From assembly GCA_938035125.1 (NCBI GenBank), contig CALHNS010000066.1:1-34544 (forward strand): a DNA stretch of 34,544 bases, written 5' to 3'. The DNA is from an uncultured Granulosicoccaceae bacterium (GTDB taxonomy: Bacteria > Pseudomonadota > Gammaproteobacteria > Granulosicoccales > Granulosicoccaceae). Position 1 is the first letter of the stretch; each line of letters begins with the position of its first letter. This document shows positions 1 to 7,434 of this stretch, one piece after another. The notes under the pieces were generated by a model. The model ran no database searches. It saw only the letters and a list, made by a program, of their open reading frames with translations, and had not been told where the DNA came from. The position numbers and the translations under genes were made by a program.

Positions 1-70
1 AGCTTCGGCCCGAGTTATGAGCAACATGGCAACCTTTGCAGAAGCAGGCGTTGACGACAAACCGGCATGA
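1..70 (+). CDS. cobT: CobT C-terminal fragment (nicotinate-nucleotide--dimethylbenzimidazole phosphoribosyltransferase), cut by window start
   Basis: Only the last 22 codons are in the window, read in the frame that starts at base 2 and stops with TGA at 68-70. The residues include NMATFAEAGV, which matches the C-terminal end of CobT proteins as I know them. CobT makes alpha-ribazole phosphate, the lower-ligand precursor of cobalamin. The stop overlaps the cobS start by 3 nt, so the two are translationally coupled. The identification rests on a short tail plus the neighbouring cobS, cobC and cobU genes, which make it likely. Confidence 0.75.
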   Translation, partial: ASARVMSNMATFAEAGVDDKPA

Positions 71-828
71 TGCGTCGCCTACTCACCGCGGTTGCGTTTT
101 TAACGCGCATTCCCATTAACCCATCAAAACCATTTGATGGCGCTGATGTGGCACGCGCGTCTTTATTTTTCCCCTTAGTGGGTTGTTTAGCGGCTGTGTT
201 GCAATGGCTGTTTACGCTCATGCTAAATGGCTTAGGTGTACATGCGGTGCTGCAAGCATTAGCGGCCACGGTTCTGTTGATGTTATTGGGCGGCGGCTTG
301 CATCAAGACGGCCTTGCCGATATGGCCGATGGGTTTGGCGGTGCGTTCGAACGCGAAAAAGTGTTGCACATCATGCGCGATTCCACCATTGGCACTTACG
401 GAAGCTTAGCCCTGTTACTCTCGCTGGCCATTCGCATTACCGCCATGGTGTTACTCATTCAACAAGGCGCCTTGTTGGTTGGCTTAGTTGCTGCGGCCGC
501 TGTGTCCCGTTGCTCCATTATTTTAGGTTGGCGTTTGCCCTATGCACGTGATACCGGCACAGGGCAAGCGGTTACACAACTCACCGGCCCAACCGAAGTT
601 GCTGGCGCGATTGTTTTTGCCGTTGTTGTAGCGTTTGTGTGTCTCGGTTTTCACGCGTTCAGTGTTTTACTTATTGCCGCCATCACTTTTTTGTTTATGG
701 GCTGGCTCTGCGTTCGTAAAATTGGCGGTGTTACTGGTGATACCTTAGGTGCTACTACAGAAGTTACCGAAGTGCTACTGCTGGCAACGGTGGCCACTTT
801 GGTTAGTGCTCAGGCAGGTGGCATGTAA
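67..828 (+). CDS. cobS: CobS, adenosylcobinamide-GDP ribazoletransferase
   Basis: An inner-membrane enzyme that joins adenosylcobinamide-GDP to alpha-ribazole (or its phosphate), the assembly step of cobalamin. The protein has 253 residues, normal for the family, and is mostly hydrophobic with several membrane segments. The acidic signature GGLHQDGLADMADGFGG lies at about residues 76-92; its aspartates are the expected metal-binding site. The N-terminus MMRRLLTAVAFLTRIP is typical of the family, and either of the two consecutive ATG codons (67, 70) could be the start. The gene overlaps cobT upstream, and its TAA shares one base with the cobC ATG, so the set is probably one transcript. Confidence 0.93.
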   Translation: MMRRLLTAVAFLTRIPINPSKPFDGADVARASLFFPLVGCLAAVLQWLFTLMLNGLGVHAVLQALAATVLLMLLGGGLHQDGLADMADGFGGAFEREKVLHIMRDSTIGTYGSLALLLSLAIRITAMVLLIQQGALLVGLVAAAAVSRCSIILGWRLPYARDTGTGQAVTQLTGPTEVAGAIVFAVVVAFVCLGFHAFSVLLIAAITFLFMGWLCVRKIGGVTGDTLGATTEVTEVLLLATVATLVSAQAGGM

Positions 829-1466
829 TGAGTGGTGATTGGAAAACGGCTGACTGCCCACCAGGTGTAACACGGCGTATTTTTTTAATGCGGCATGGGG
901 AAACCGATGCATCGGCTAAAGGTCGGTGTTATGGCAAACTGGATGTGCCGTTATCAGATGAAGGTAGGCTGCAAGTGCAACGCTCAGCCTCGCTTATTCA
1001 GCCCTTACAACCGCACACTATTATTACCAGCCCACGAATCCGTGCAAGCGATAGCGCAGCAATCGTTGCTAACACGTGCAAAATTTCTGTGCAACGTGAA
1101 GATAACTTTGCAGAGCTTGATTTTGGTGATTGCGAAGGCAAACGCTATGAAGATGTAGAACGCGAGAACCCAGAGTTTTATGCACGCTGGATGGCTAACC
1201 CAACTGATGTAACTTTTCCGAACGGTGAAAGCTATGCCGCAATGGCTGAACGCGTGGTCAGGACTTATGAGCGATTGGTTGAATCCGCTGATCACACAAA
1301 GTTACTTGTGGTTGCTCACGGTGGTGTTAATCGCATTATCTTGGCGCATGTGTTGGGCATTGCCCCTGAGCATGTCTTTCGGCTTGAACAAACTTACGCA
1401 GGCATTAGCTGCATTGACTATTACGGCACCACACCTTTATTGCGTGTGATGAATGTGACCGCATGA
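828..1466 (+). CDS. cobC: Alpha-ribazole phosphatase, histidine phosphatase family (CobC)
   Basis: A cytoplasmic phosphatase of the histidine phosphatase (phosphoglycerate mutase) superfamily. It removes the 5'-phosphate from alpha-ribazole phosphate, or from cobalamin phosphate, late in cobalamin assembly. The catalytic RHG motif is at residues 22-24 (H23), with the partner arginine in SPR at about 70, a glutamate near 96 and the second histidine in VVAHGG at 164. The protein has 212 residues, slightly longer than usual because of a 15-residue N-terminal lead. The superfamily is broad, so the specific name depends on its position between cobS (1-nt overlap) and cobU (4-nt overlap). Confidence 0.87.
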   Translation: MSGDWKTADCPPGVTRRIFLMRHGETDASAKGRCYGKLDVPLSDEGRLQVQRSASLIQPLQPHTIITSPRIRASDSAAIVANTCKISVQREDNFAELDFGDCEGKRYEDVERENPEFYARWMANPTDVTFPNGESYAAMAERVVRTYERLVESADHTKLLVVAHGGVNRIILAHVLGIAPEHVFRLEQTYAGISCIDYYGTTPLLRVMNVTA

Positions 1467-2011
1467 GTCTTACCACGCATCTTGTATTAGGCGGTGTTAA
1501 AAGCGGTAAGTCGCGCTACGCGATGCAGCTTGCTAACCAGCATAACGAAAAAAATTCAAGCAAGAATGTAGTGTTCATAGCAACAGCTCGTGCTGATGAT
1601 AAAGAAATGGCGCAACGCATTGAACGACACAAAGAGGATAGGCCTGAACATTGGCAAGTAATAGAAGAGCCCCGCCACCTCACCCAAACGTTGCAGCGTT
1701 TGAACGATGAGAACAATACATCGATTGTTCTGGTGGATTGCCTAACGCTGTGGCTAACCCAATTATGTTGTGAGGATTTAACCCCAGAAGCTCTCGCCCA
1801 AGAATGCCAACAATTGGTGCACCTAATGACTGAGTTAAACTACCCTATTATCTTGGTCAGTAATGAATTGAACATGGGCGTAACCCCTTTAGGTGAATTC
1901 AGCAGGCGATATTGCGATGCGGCAGGTTTACTGCACCAATCGCTGGCAACGGTGTGCTCAGCCGTTACGTTAGTGGTGGCAGGATTGCCCCTTACATTAA
2001 AACCTGCTTAA
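1463..2011 (+). CDS. cobU: Adenosylcobinamide kinase / adenosylcobinamide-phosphate guanylyltransferase (CobU/CobP)
   Basis: A bifunctional cytoplasmic enzyme that phosphorylates adenosylcobinamide and then transfers GMP to make adenosylcobinamide-GDP, the substrate of CobS. The P-loop GGVKSGKS is at residues 10-17. The family motifs VFIATA (about 38-43) and LVDCLTLWL (about 90-98) follow, along with the VSNELNMGVTP segment. The length of 182 residues is normal. The start overlaps the cobC stop by 4 nt (ATGA), and the stop is 14 nt before the likely btuC start. The order cobS-cobC-cobU places the whole nucleotide-loop branch of cobalamin synthesis together. Confidence 0.94.
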   Translation: MSLTTHLVLGGVKSGKSRYAMQLANQHNEKNSSKNVVFIATARADDKEMAQRIERHKEDRPEHWQVIEEPRHLTQTLQRLNDENNTSIVLVDCLTLWLTQLCCEDLTPEALAQECQQLVHLMTELNYPIILVSNELNMGVTPLGEFSRRYCDAAGLLHQSLATVCSAVTLVVAGLPLTLKPA

Positions 2012-2025
2012 GTAAAGCGCATAGC

Positions 2026-3021
2026 ATGCCCATTAAATCATCTTTATTAACGGTATCCCTAGTGCTACTGATGCTGTTGCTTACCGCCTTAAGCCTCACT
2101 ATCGGTGCCGAGCGCATCAATTTAGCGGCCGCTTTCAGCAGCATTTTCTCAGGCGATTCCATTGATGCCATCATTCTTCGTGAAGTGCGGTTACCGCGAA
2201 CGCTTATTGCTATTACCGCAGGTGCCACGTTGGGGCTGTGCGGTGCTGCCATGCAAGGCTTATTTCGTAACCCATTAGCAAGCCCTGGGCTTGTGGGCAG
2301 TTCAGCCGGGGCGGCCTTAGGTGCGGTAAGCGTGTTGTATTTTGGTGCCCAAGCACTACACCCTCAAATGGTGCCTTTAGCCGGTATGACAGGATCCTTA
2401 CTGGCAACCTCATTGGTGTACGTGTTAGCGGGCCGAGACAGTAACGTAACCACCCTTATATTATCGGGTGTTGCCATCAACGCATTGGCAACAGCCACCA
2501 TGTCATTATTACTAAACCTTGCTCCAAGCCCATTTGCATTACGCGAACTGGTGTTATGGACTTTAGGAGATTTAAGCGATCGTTCACTTACCGACTTTTA
2601 CGTCATGGTGCCGGTAACGATCTTGGGCTGGTTGTTGCTGGTTGGAACCGGGCGAAAACTCGATGCACTAACCCTTGGCGAGCGTGCTGCACAAAGTTTG
2701 GGTGTGAATCCATCACGTTTACGTTGGCATATTTTGTTAGCGGTTTCTTTAGCGGTGGGGGCCTGCGTTGCCACTACCGGTATGATTGGCTTCATAGGGT
2801 TAGTGGTGCCGCACTTATTGCGCCCGTTCGTTGGCTATGAACCGCGCCGATTGCTATTAGTATCGGCACTGGGTGGCGCATGTATGTTACTAGCAGCCGA
2901 TATTGGGGTACGCATCATCCCCACAGAGACGGCCCTGAAAGTGGGTGTTTTAACATCACTAGTTGGCGCGCCGTTTTTCTTGCATTTAATCCTTAGAAGC
3001 CGTAAGGATGGGTATCGCTAA
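2026..3021 (+). CDS. btuC: FecCD/BtuC-family ABC transporter permease for cobalamin/cobinamide
   Basis: The inner-membrane channel subunit of an importer in the FecCD (BtuC) family. The family block RLPRTLIAITAGATLG followed by GAAMQGLFRNPLASPGLVG is at about residues 55-90. About ten membrane segments can be read, and GFIGLVVPHLLRP near residue 265 is the conserved region that contacts the ATPase. The open frame extends upstream to 1912, but that part overlaps cobU. The ATG at 2026 opens directly onto a hydrophobic first helix and gives 331 residues, a normal length. FecCD permeases also import haem and siderophores; cobalamin specificity is inferred from the surrounding cob genes. The TAA shares a base with the next ATG. 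Confidence 0.88.
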   Translation: MPIKSSLLTVSLVLLMLLLTALSLTIGAERINLAAAFSSIFSGDSIDAIILREVRLPRTLIAITAGATLGLCGAAMQGLFRNPLASPGLVGSSAGAALGAVSVLYFGAQALHPQMVPLAGMTGSLLATSLVYVLAGRDSNVTTLILSGVAINALATATMSLLLNLAPSPFALRELVLWTLGDLSDRSLTDFYVMVPVTILGWLLLVGTGRKLDALTLGERAAQSLGVNPSRLRWHILLAVSLAVGACVATTGMIGFIGLVVPHLLRPFVGYEPRRLLLVSALGGACMLLAADIGVRIIPTETALKVGVLTSLVGAPFFLHLILRSRKDGYR

Positions 3022-3809
3022 TGGCCGATTCACTGCTAAGCGCTAGTAGCGTTACCATTAAACGCGGCAGCGTAACCCTACTTAATGGCGTTAACTTAGA
3101 ATTACACGCTGGTGAATTGCTGGGTTTGATTGGGCCAAACGGTGCAGGAAAATCTACCCTTCTGGGCTTATTGGCAGGTTTAGATAAACCCGATGCTGGC
3201 GTTGTACATTACGGTGGCGAACCTATCCAACATCTTAGCGATAACGAGCGTGCACAACGCATCGGTTGGATGGAACAGTTAAGCGCCCCGCACTGGCCAG
3301 TAACGGTTGAACATTTAGTGATGCTTGGACGCATACCGTATCTTTCACGCTGGCAGTCGCCCAGCGAAAAAGATAACGACCACGTGCGCAACGCCTTAAC
3401 CGCAACCGATTGCACAGCCCTTAACCAACGACGCGTCGATACCTTATCTGGTGGCGAACTCACGCGCGTTATGTTAGCAAGAGTGTTAGCCAGTAACCCA
3501 AAAATACTACTGGCCGATGAACCCATTGCCGCATTGGATATCGGGCATCAGTTGCAAATACTGGATGTGCTTCGACGCTTTGCGAACGAAGAGCGAGCTT
3601 GTGTGGTGGTGCTACATGATTTATCACTAGCCAGTCGTTATTGCGATCGGTTGGTGTTATTAAACCAAGGTGAAAATATAGCCACAGGCCACCCAAAAGA
3701 AGTACTAACAGAAGATATTGTCCGGCAGGTATACGGCGTAGATACGATTCCTGCAGGCCCCGAAGGCGACATGCTGTACCCCGTTAAACTCAGTGACCAT
3801 GAGCACTGA
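3021..3809 (+). CDS. btuD: ABC transporter ATP-binding protein, FecE/BtuD type
   Basis: The cytoplasmic ATPase that powers the BtuC-type permease. Walker A GPNGAGKST is at residues 38-46, the signature LSGGE at 142-146 and Walker B ILLADEP at about 162-168, with the switch histidine in VLHDLSLA. The length of 262 residues fits the FecE/HmuV/BtuD group. ATG 3021 overlaps the permease stop by one base, so translation is coupled. Cobalamin as cargo is inferred from context; the sequence alone cannot separate haem, siderophore and B12 ATPases. Confidence 0.88.
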   Translation: MADSLLSASSVTIKRGSVTLLNGVNLELHAGELLGLIGPNGAGKSTLLGLLAGLDKPDAGVVHYGGEPIQHLSDNERAQRIGWMEQLSAPHWPVTVEHLVMLGRIPYLSRWQSPSEKDNDHVRNALTATDCTALNQRRVDTLSGGELTRVMLARVLASNPKILLADEPIAALDIGHQLQILDVLRRFANEERACVVVLHDLSLASRYCDRLVLLNQGENIATGHPKEVLTEDIVRQVYGVDTIPAGPEGDMLYPVKLSDHEH

Positions 3810-4704
3810 TTCTATGACACCTAGGTTGCCCTCCCGTTTACAACGAGTACGCTTTACCACCGCTGGGGTGCTGTGCGTTTTATTCGCATTACTTAATGCC
3901 TCTTCTGCTCTTGCCGCAAACAAACCTCGTGTTGCCTCCATTAACTCCTGCACCGATCAACTGGCGTTAACGTTGGCAGATCCTGAACAAATTTTATCGC
4001 TTACCTATTTATCTCATGAACGCTCTGCATCGGTGCTGCGTGATAAAGCCATAAGCTTCCCAACGAACACCGCTCATGCGGAAGAAATTTTGGCTTTAGC
4101 ACCCGATCTTGTGTTGGCTGGCGCTTACACTAGTAAATACACCATTCAACTATTACGAGATGCAGGCGTGCGAGTTGAAACGATCAATATCGCAAGCTCT
4201 ATCGATGATGTGATGAACAATATTTTGATGGTGGGCGAATGGCTTGACCAAAGCGACACCGCCACCGCTATTGTAGATAACTTAAAGACGCGAATCTCGT
4301 TACTACCCGATGTGCCCAAGCAGCGTCCGCGTGCCGCCATTTTCGATCCGAACGGTTACACCGTAGGTGCCAATACCATGCGCGGACAGATACTCGAACT
4401 CTCGGGTTGGCATAACGCAGCAACCGATCGCGGTGTGCAGTATTACGGCACTTTGGCGTTAGAATCACTACTCAAACTCAACCCCGATATATTGGTGGCA
4501 TCCCCCTACAGTGCTGACACTTGGTCGCGCGCTCAAGCACTCAGTCGTCATCCTGCCTTACAACAATCGGGCATCAATGCCGATGTGGTGAATATTCCCA
4601 GCGCGAAGACCATTTGTGCAGGGCCTTGGACTATTGGGGTAATAGAAGAATTGGCGCAAGTACGACTGAACTATCAACAACCCGTCGGTGAAGAGCAAAA
4701 GTGA
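3799..4704 (+). CDS. btuF: Periplasmic corrinoid-binding protein of the BtuF type
   Basis: The substrate-capturing subunit of the BtuCDF importer, predicted to be periplasmic. The N-terminus has basic residues, then a hydrophobic stretch (GVLCVLFALLNASSALA) ending in a good signal-peptidase site before ANKPR. The mature part has the helical-backbone binding-protein pattern: RVASINSCTDQLAL, then EEILALAPDLVLAG at about residue 95. The start is uncertain: GTG 3793, ATG 3799 and ATG 3814 are all in frame and none has a strong ribosome-binding site. I chose 3799, which overlaps btuD by 11 nt and keeps the whole signal peptide. The stop overlaps the next gene by 4 nt. Haem or siderophore binding cannot be excluded from sequence alone. 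Confidence 0.83.
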   Translation: MSTDSMTPRLPSRLQRVRFTTAGVLCVLFALLNASSALAANKPRVASINSCTDQLALTLADPEQILSLTYLSHERSASVLRDKAISFPTNTAHAEEILALAPDLVLAGAYTSKYTIQLLRDAGVRVETINIASSIDDVMNNILMVGEWLDQSDTATAIVDNLKTRISLLPDVPKQRPRAAIFDPNGYTVGANTMRGQILELSGWHNAATDRGVQYYGTLALESLLKLNPDILVASPYSADTWSRAQALSRHPALQQSGINADVVNIPSAKTICAGPWTIGVIEELAQVRLNYQQPVGEEQK

Positions 4705-5609
4705 ACGATCAATTCGGTAACCGATGGCCAGAAGGTTTTGTTGAAAAACGCCGCGCACGTGAAATAAAAAAAGAACAAATCCTGGTTCGTAGTGGCGACC
4801 CCATTCGTCGTTTTGCGCAACTCTCTTTACTGTTGTCTGGCCTTCGTGCAAAAGGACGACGCAATGCATTGAATCTGCAACTGGAACACAACACATTTAA
4901 CCTTAGCCATTGGCCGAACGAGTTGGATGGTTTTAAGATTTTGCAGTTATCGGATTTGCACATTCCTGAAACCCGTGATGAGGAACTCATCAGTGGTATA
5001 GAACAACTGGCGTCAAGCACACCTCACGACTTAGCCGTTCTAACAGGAGATTACCGAGACCGAAGTTTTGGCCCCGATGCTGTTGCACTGCAAGGCCTTG
5101 CAAGGCTACGAGATGCGTTAGCAGATAACGCGGTTGTGATACTCGGGAATCACGACAGCATAGATAGCGTCAGCGCAATGGAGGCGATGGGATATCAAGT
5201 GTTAGTGAATGAAACCTTAACGATTAGGCACAACGGTAGCGCATTCGACGTCTTAGGTATTGATGACCCTTCTTATTACAAGCAACATGATATACAACGT
5301 TGCATAGAACTTGGATCAGAACCTTATCGTATATTACTGTCGCATTCGCCAAACACCTATCAACAAGCGGCAGAACTTGGAATCGAGGTACTGCTTTGTG
5401 GCCATACCCACGGCGGGCAATTGTGTTTACCCGGTGGCTACCCTGTAAAACGTAACGCTGATGTCAGTGTGGATTTGGTACGTGGTCGATGGGACGCGAA
5501 TGGCGTGCAAGGGTATACGAATCGGGGCGCGGGCACTTCCATCATTGATGCACGCTTTCATTGCCCACCTGAATTAACGCTTCATCAGTTGGCAACTCGG
5601 TCGGTGTGA
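4701..5609 (+). CDS. Calcineurin-like metallophosphoesterase, cytoplasmic, coupled to btuF
   Basis: A two-metal phosphoesterase whose ligands are all visible: D85 and H87 (SDLH), D117 (TGDYRD), N150-H151 (GNHD), H215 (LLSHSP) and H235/H237 (GHTHGG). The closest familiar group is the YkuE-like phosphoesterases, which usually carry an N-terminal signal or membrane anchor. This one has instead a charged leader of about 65 residues and no membrane segment, so it is probably cytoplasmic. The start is GTG 4701, giving a 4-nt GTGA overlap with the btuF stop, and the length is 302 residues. It is the last gene of the cobalamin cluster, so a role in corrinoid or nucleotide-loop phosphate metabolism is possible but is only an inference. 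Confidence 0.85.
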   Translation: MNDQFGNRWPEGFVEKRRAREIKKEQILVRSGDPIRRFAQLSLLLSGLRAKGRRNALNLQLEHNTFNLSHWPNELDGFKILQLSDLHIPETRDEELISGIEQLASSTPHDLAVLTGDYRDRSFGPDAVALQGLARLRDALADNAVVILGNHDSIDSVSAMEAMGYQVLVNETLTIRHNGSAFDVLGIDDPSYYKQHDIQRCIELGSEPYRILLSHSPNTYQQAAELGIEVLLCGHTHGGQLCLPGGYPVKRNADVSVDLVRGRWDANGVQGYTNRGAGTSIIDARFHCPPELTLHQLATRSV

Positions 5610-5645
5610 CACAGGTTCTTACGATGTGATGCAGGTTTTGACCCA

Positions 5646-5676
5646 CCCTATAAGTTCACATAGCTGTGCTTATGGG
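5646..5676 (+). other. Stem-loop downstream of the cobalamin operon
   Basis: CCC-ATAAG-CACA pairs with TGTG-CTTAT-GGG around a TAGC loop, with small bulges. It lies 36 nt after the metallophosphoesterase stop. No run of T follows on either strand, so it is not a standard intrinsic terminator. It may protect the 3' end of the transcript or assist termination. Confidence 0.35.
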
Positions 5677-5742
5677 CCAGCACGCCAAGGCTTGAGCTGG
5701 TCACAAAAACGAGCAATTTATCGCTTTTATTTCGTGATTATT

Positions 5743-5782
5743 ACCGATCGTAATTTACAGTATCGGTCAAATTTTGTATCGT
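5743..5782 (+). promoter_or_regulatory. Candidate promoter with overlapping inverted repeat (possible operator)
   Basis: TTTACA at 5754-5759 is followed after 17 bases by TATCGT at 5777-5782, a fair sigma-70 type match. It would give a leader of about 55 nt before the gene at 5845. The inverted repeat ACCGAT (5743-5748) / ATCGGT (5762-5767) straddles the -35 element, as a repressor site would. The rest of the 235-nt gap (5610-5844) holds the hairpin at 5646 and an AGGAG ribosome-binding site at 5829-5833. This is pattern evidence only. Confidence 0.4.
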
Positions 5783-5844
5783 GACCCCACAAGGATGAAA
5801 AACCCTACCAACTAACCCCCTAGCCTGCAGGAGCAGATTAAATC

Positions 5845-7371
5845 GTGGACAGCAGAATCCTTGTTTTCGAGCTAAATGAAGTGCCCTACAAAGTGATCGA
5901 CCAGTTCGTGCAAGATCACCCAACGTCTACGTTTGCAGCCTGCCTTCCTCGCAGCGCCCTTCGGCATGCCCACCTGCCTGATACCGGGCAAATGCACCCG
6001 AAAACCAGTTGGCATACCTTCCATCGCGGCGTGCCCGATCACGTTCACGGATACCGCGAATACAACCAGATTGAAGCACCGGGGCAATACGCCAATCCCA
6101 CCTTTTTAGAACTGGCGCGCCGAGCCGGACGCCGCGTAGGTTGTGGTGCATCCATAGGTTCGTGGCCCATTCCTGAGAACCATGACAACATTGATTTTTG
6201 GATGGCTGACCCCTTCGCCCCCACTCCAGATTCTATCCCCGAAACGCTGAATCACTTTCAAGCTTTCAACACCGCAGCGGTTGCAGGTTCAAGCCGAAAT
6301 GTTCGTTCAGGTGGGTTCACTAAAAAAGCGGCGTTGGATTTTCTCATTCGCTTACCCGCACTGGGTATTCGTCCGCAAACGTGTTTGCAGGTGGTTCGCC
6401 ATTTGATTGAGGAACGGCGTGATAGAAAGAAAGCAGTACGTCGTCGAAACATTCAAGCGTTAATGAGCTTTGATGTGTGTTTGCATCAATGGAAACGCAC
6501 CAAACCGCAAGTGGCCACCATCTTTGGTAACCATGTTGCCGCCGCCATGCATCGATATTGGGCAGCCGCTTTTCCTGATGATTACGAAGTAAATAACATG
6601 CCGCTTGATTGGCGTGAAGATTATAGCGATGAAATTGATGCGGCTATGCTGGTCGCAGATGACATGCTTAAAAGATTAATGAAGGCTGCAAAAGCAGTTC
6701 CTGGTACTCGCGTATTGCTCGTGGGTAGCATGGGCCAAGCAGGCATTGAGCACGAAGTGACGCACAATCAGCTCATCATCTCAGATATGAATCGCTTTCT
6801 TGGCACCTTAGGGTTTTCAACCGATGACTTTGAACGTAGGCCCGGTATGGAGCCTGAATACATTGTTGCGTTCAGTAGCCCCGAGAAACTGCAAGAATTT
6901 GAAAAAGCGCGCTGGCGAATGAATATCGATGGAGCTGAGCCCTACTGCAAAATCGCAAACAGCGATACCTGTTCAATTTTAGTTGACGTATACAACGTCG
7001 ATTTTGAATACGTTACTGTCGATGATAAAAGAATCAGCTTAGAAGAGGCCGGTTTAAAAATCGAAACCATCGATGATTTAGCAGGCTCCACCGCACAACA
7101 TATTCCCGAAGGTATATGCATTGTGTTAGATCCTAAAGAAGATTTATCCGCCTATTCAAGTAACGACATGAACGATCTGTGTGCGGTTACATCATCTATT
7201 TTAGCCGCGCAAGATGTTCCCGTGCCAAGCTATATGCCCGCACCTGTGGGTAAGTTAGTGGAAGCCTTGGGAGGCCAAGATCCAACCATTAAAGCTGTAA
7301 CGCCTAGCTCAAAGACCCCAACGAAACAGGTTGAGCAGGCTCAGAGCAAAGTTGTTGAAACCACCGAGTAA
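5845..7371 (+). CDS. Alkaline-phosphatase-superfamily-like protein with atypical metal site, function unknown
   Basis: A 508-residue protein without signal peptide or membrane segment. The start is GTG 5845, preceded by AGGAG. The N-terminus RILVFELNEVP and the block HPKTSWHTFHRGVPDHVHGY (51-70) follow the alkaline phosphatase/phosphodiesterase fold pattern, with T54 or S55 at the usual nucleophile position. I recall similar unnamed proteins sharing the segment FGNHVAAAMHRYW (227-239). However, the usual metal-binding DH of the SDHG motif reads SMGQ (295-298), and the usual aspartate before the later histidine appears as N229. Either the metal site is rearranged or it is lost. The last 35 residues look disordered. 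The gene stands alone between its own promoter and a convergent neighbour. I cannot assign a substrate. Confidence 0.6.
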   Translation: MDSRILVFELNEVPYKVIDQFVQDHPTSTFAACLPRSALRHAHLPDTGQMHPKTSWHTFHRGVPDHVHGYREYNQIEAPGQYANPTFLELARRAGRRVGCGASIGSWPIPENHDNIDFWMADPFAPTPDSIPETLNHFQAFNTAAVAGSSRNVRSGGFTKKAALDFLIRLPALGIRPQTCLQVVRHLIEERRDRKKAVRRRNIQALMSFDVCLHQWKRTKPQVATIFGNHVAAAMHRYWAAAFPDDYEVNNMPLDWREDYSDEIDAAMLVADDMLKRLMKAAKAVPGTRVLLVGSMGQAGIEHEVTHNQLIISDMNRFLGTLGFSTDDFERRPGMEPEYIVAFSSPEKLQEFEKARWRMNIDGAEPYCKIANSDTCSILVDVYNVDFEYVTVDDKRISLEEAGLKIETIDDLAGSTAQHIPEGICIVLDPKEDLSAYSSNDMNDLCAVTSSILAAQDVPVPSYMPAPVGKLVEALGGQDPTIKAVTPSSKTPTKQVEQAQSKVVETTE

Positions 7372-7387
7372 AGTTGAAAAACCGCTG

Positions 7388-7434
7388 AACAATAAAATCA
7401 AACGCTACGGCTGTAATACATCAGCCGTCGCGTT
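7388..7434 (-). terminator. Hairpin at the convergent junction, probable terminator for the minus-strand gene
   Basis: AACGC-CGGCTG pairs with CAGCCG-GCGTT across 7401-7434 (11 bp, one 2-nt mismatch, 8-nt loop). Read on the minus strand it is followed by a T-rich tail (TGATTTTATTGTT, 7400-7388). The hairpin contains the stop codon of the minus-strand gene. The plus-strand gene ends at 7371 and could use the hairpin as well, though it lacks a T-run in that direction. Confidence 0.5.

Noticed and set aside
1912..2025. Longer btuC reading frame
   Set aside because: It lies inside the end of cobU; ATG 2026 gives the normal length and opens directly on a membrane helix.
1..5609. Cobalamin riboswitch inside the cobalamin cluster
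   Set aside because: All genes overlap or nearly touch, leaving no gap long enough; if present it would lie upstream of cobT, outside the window.
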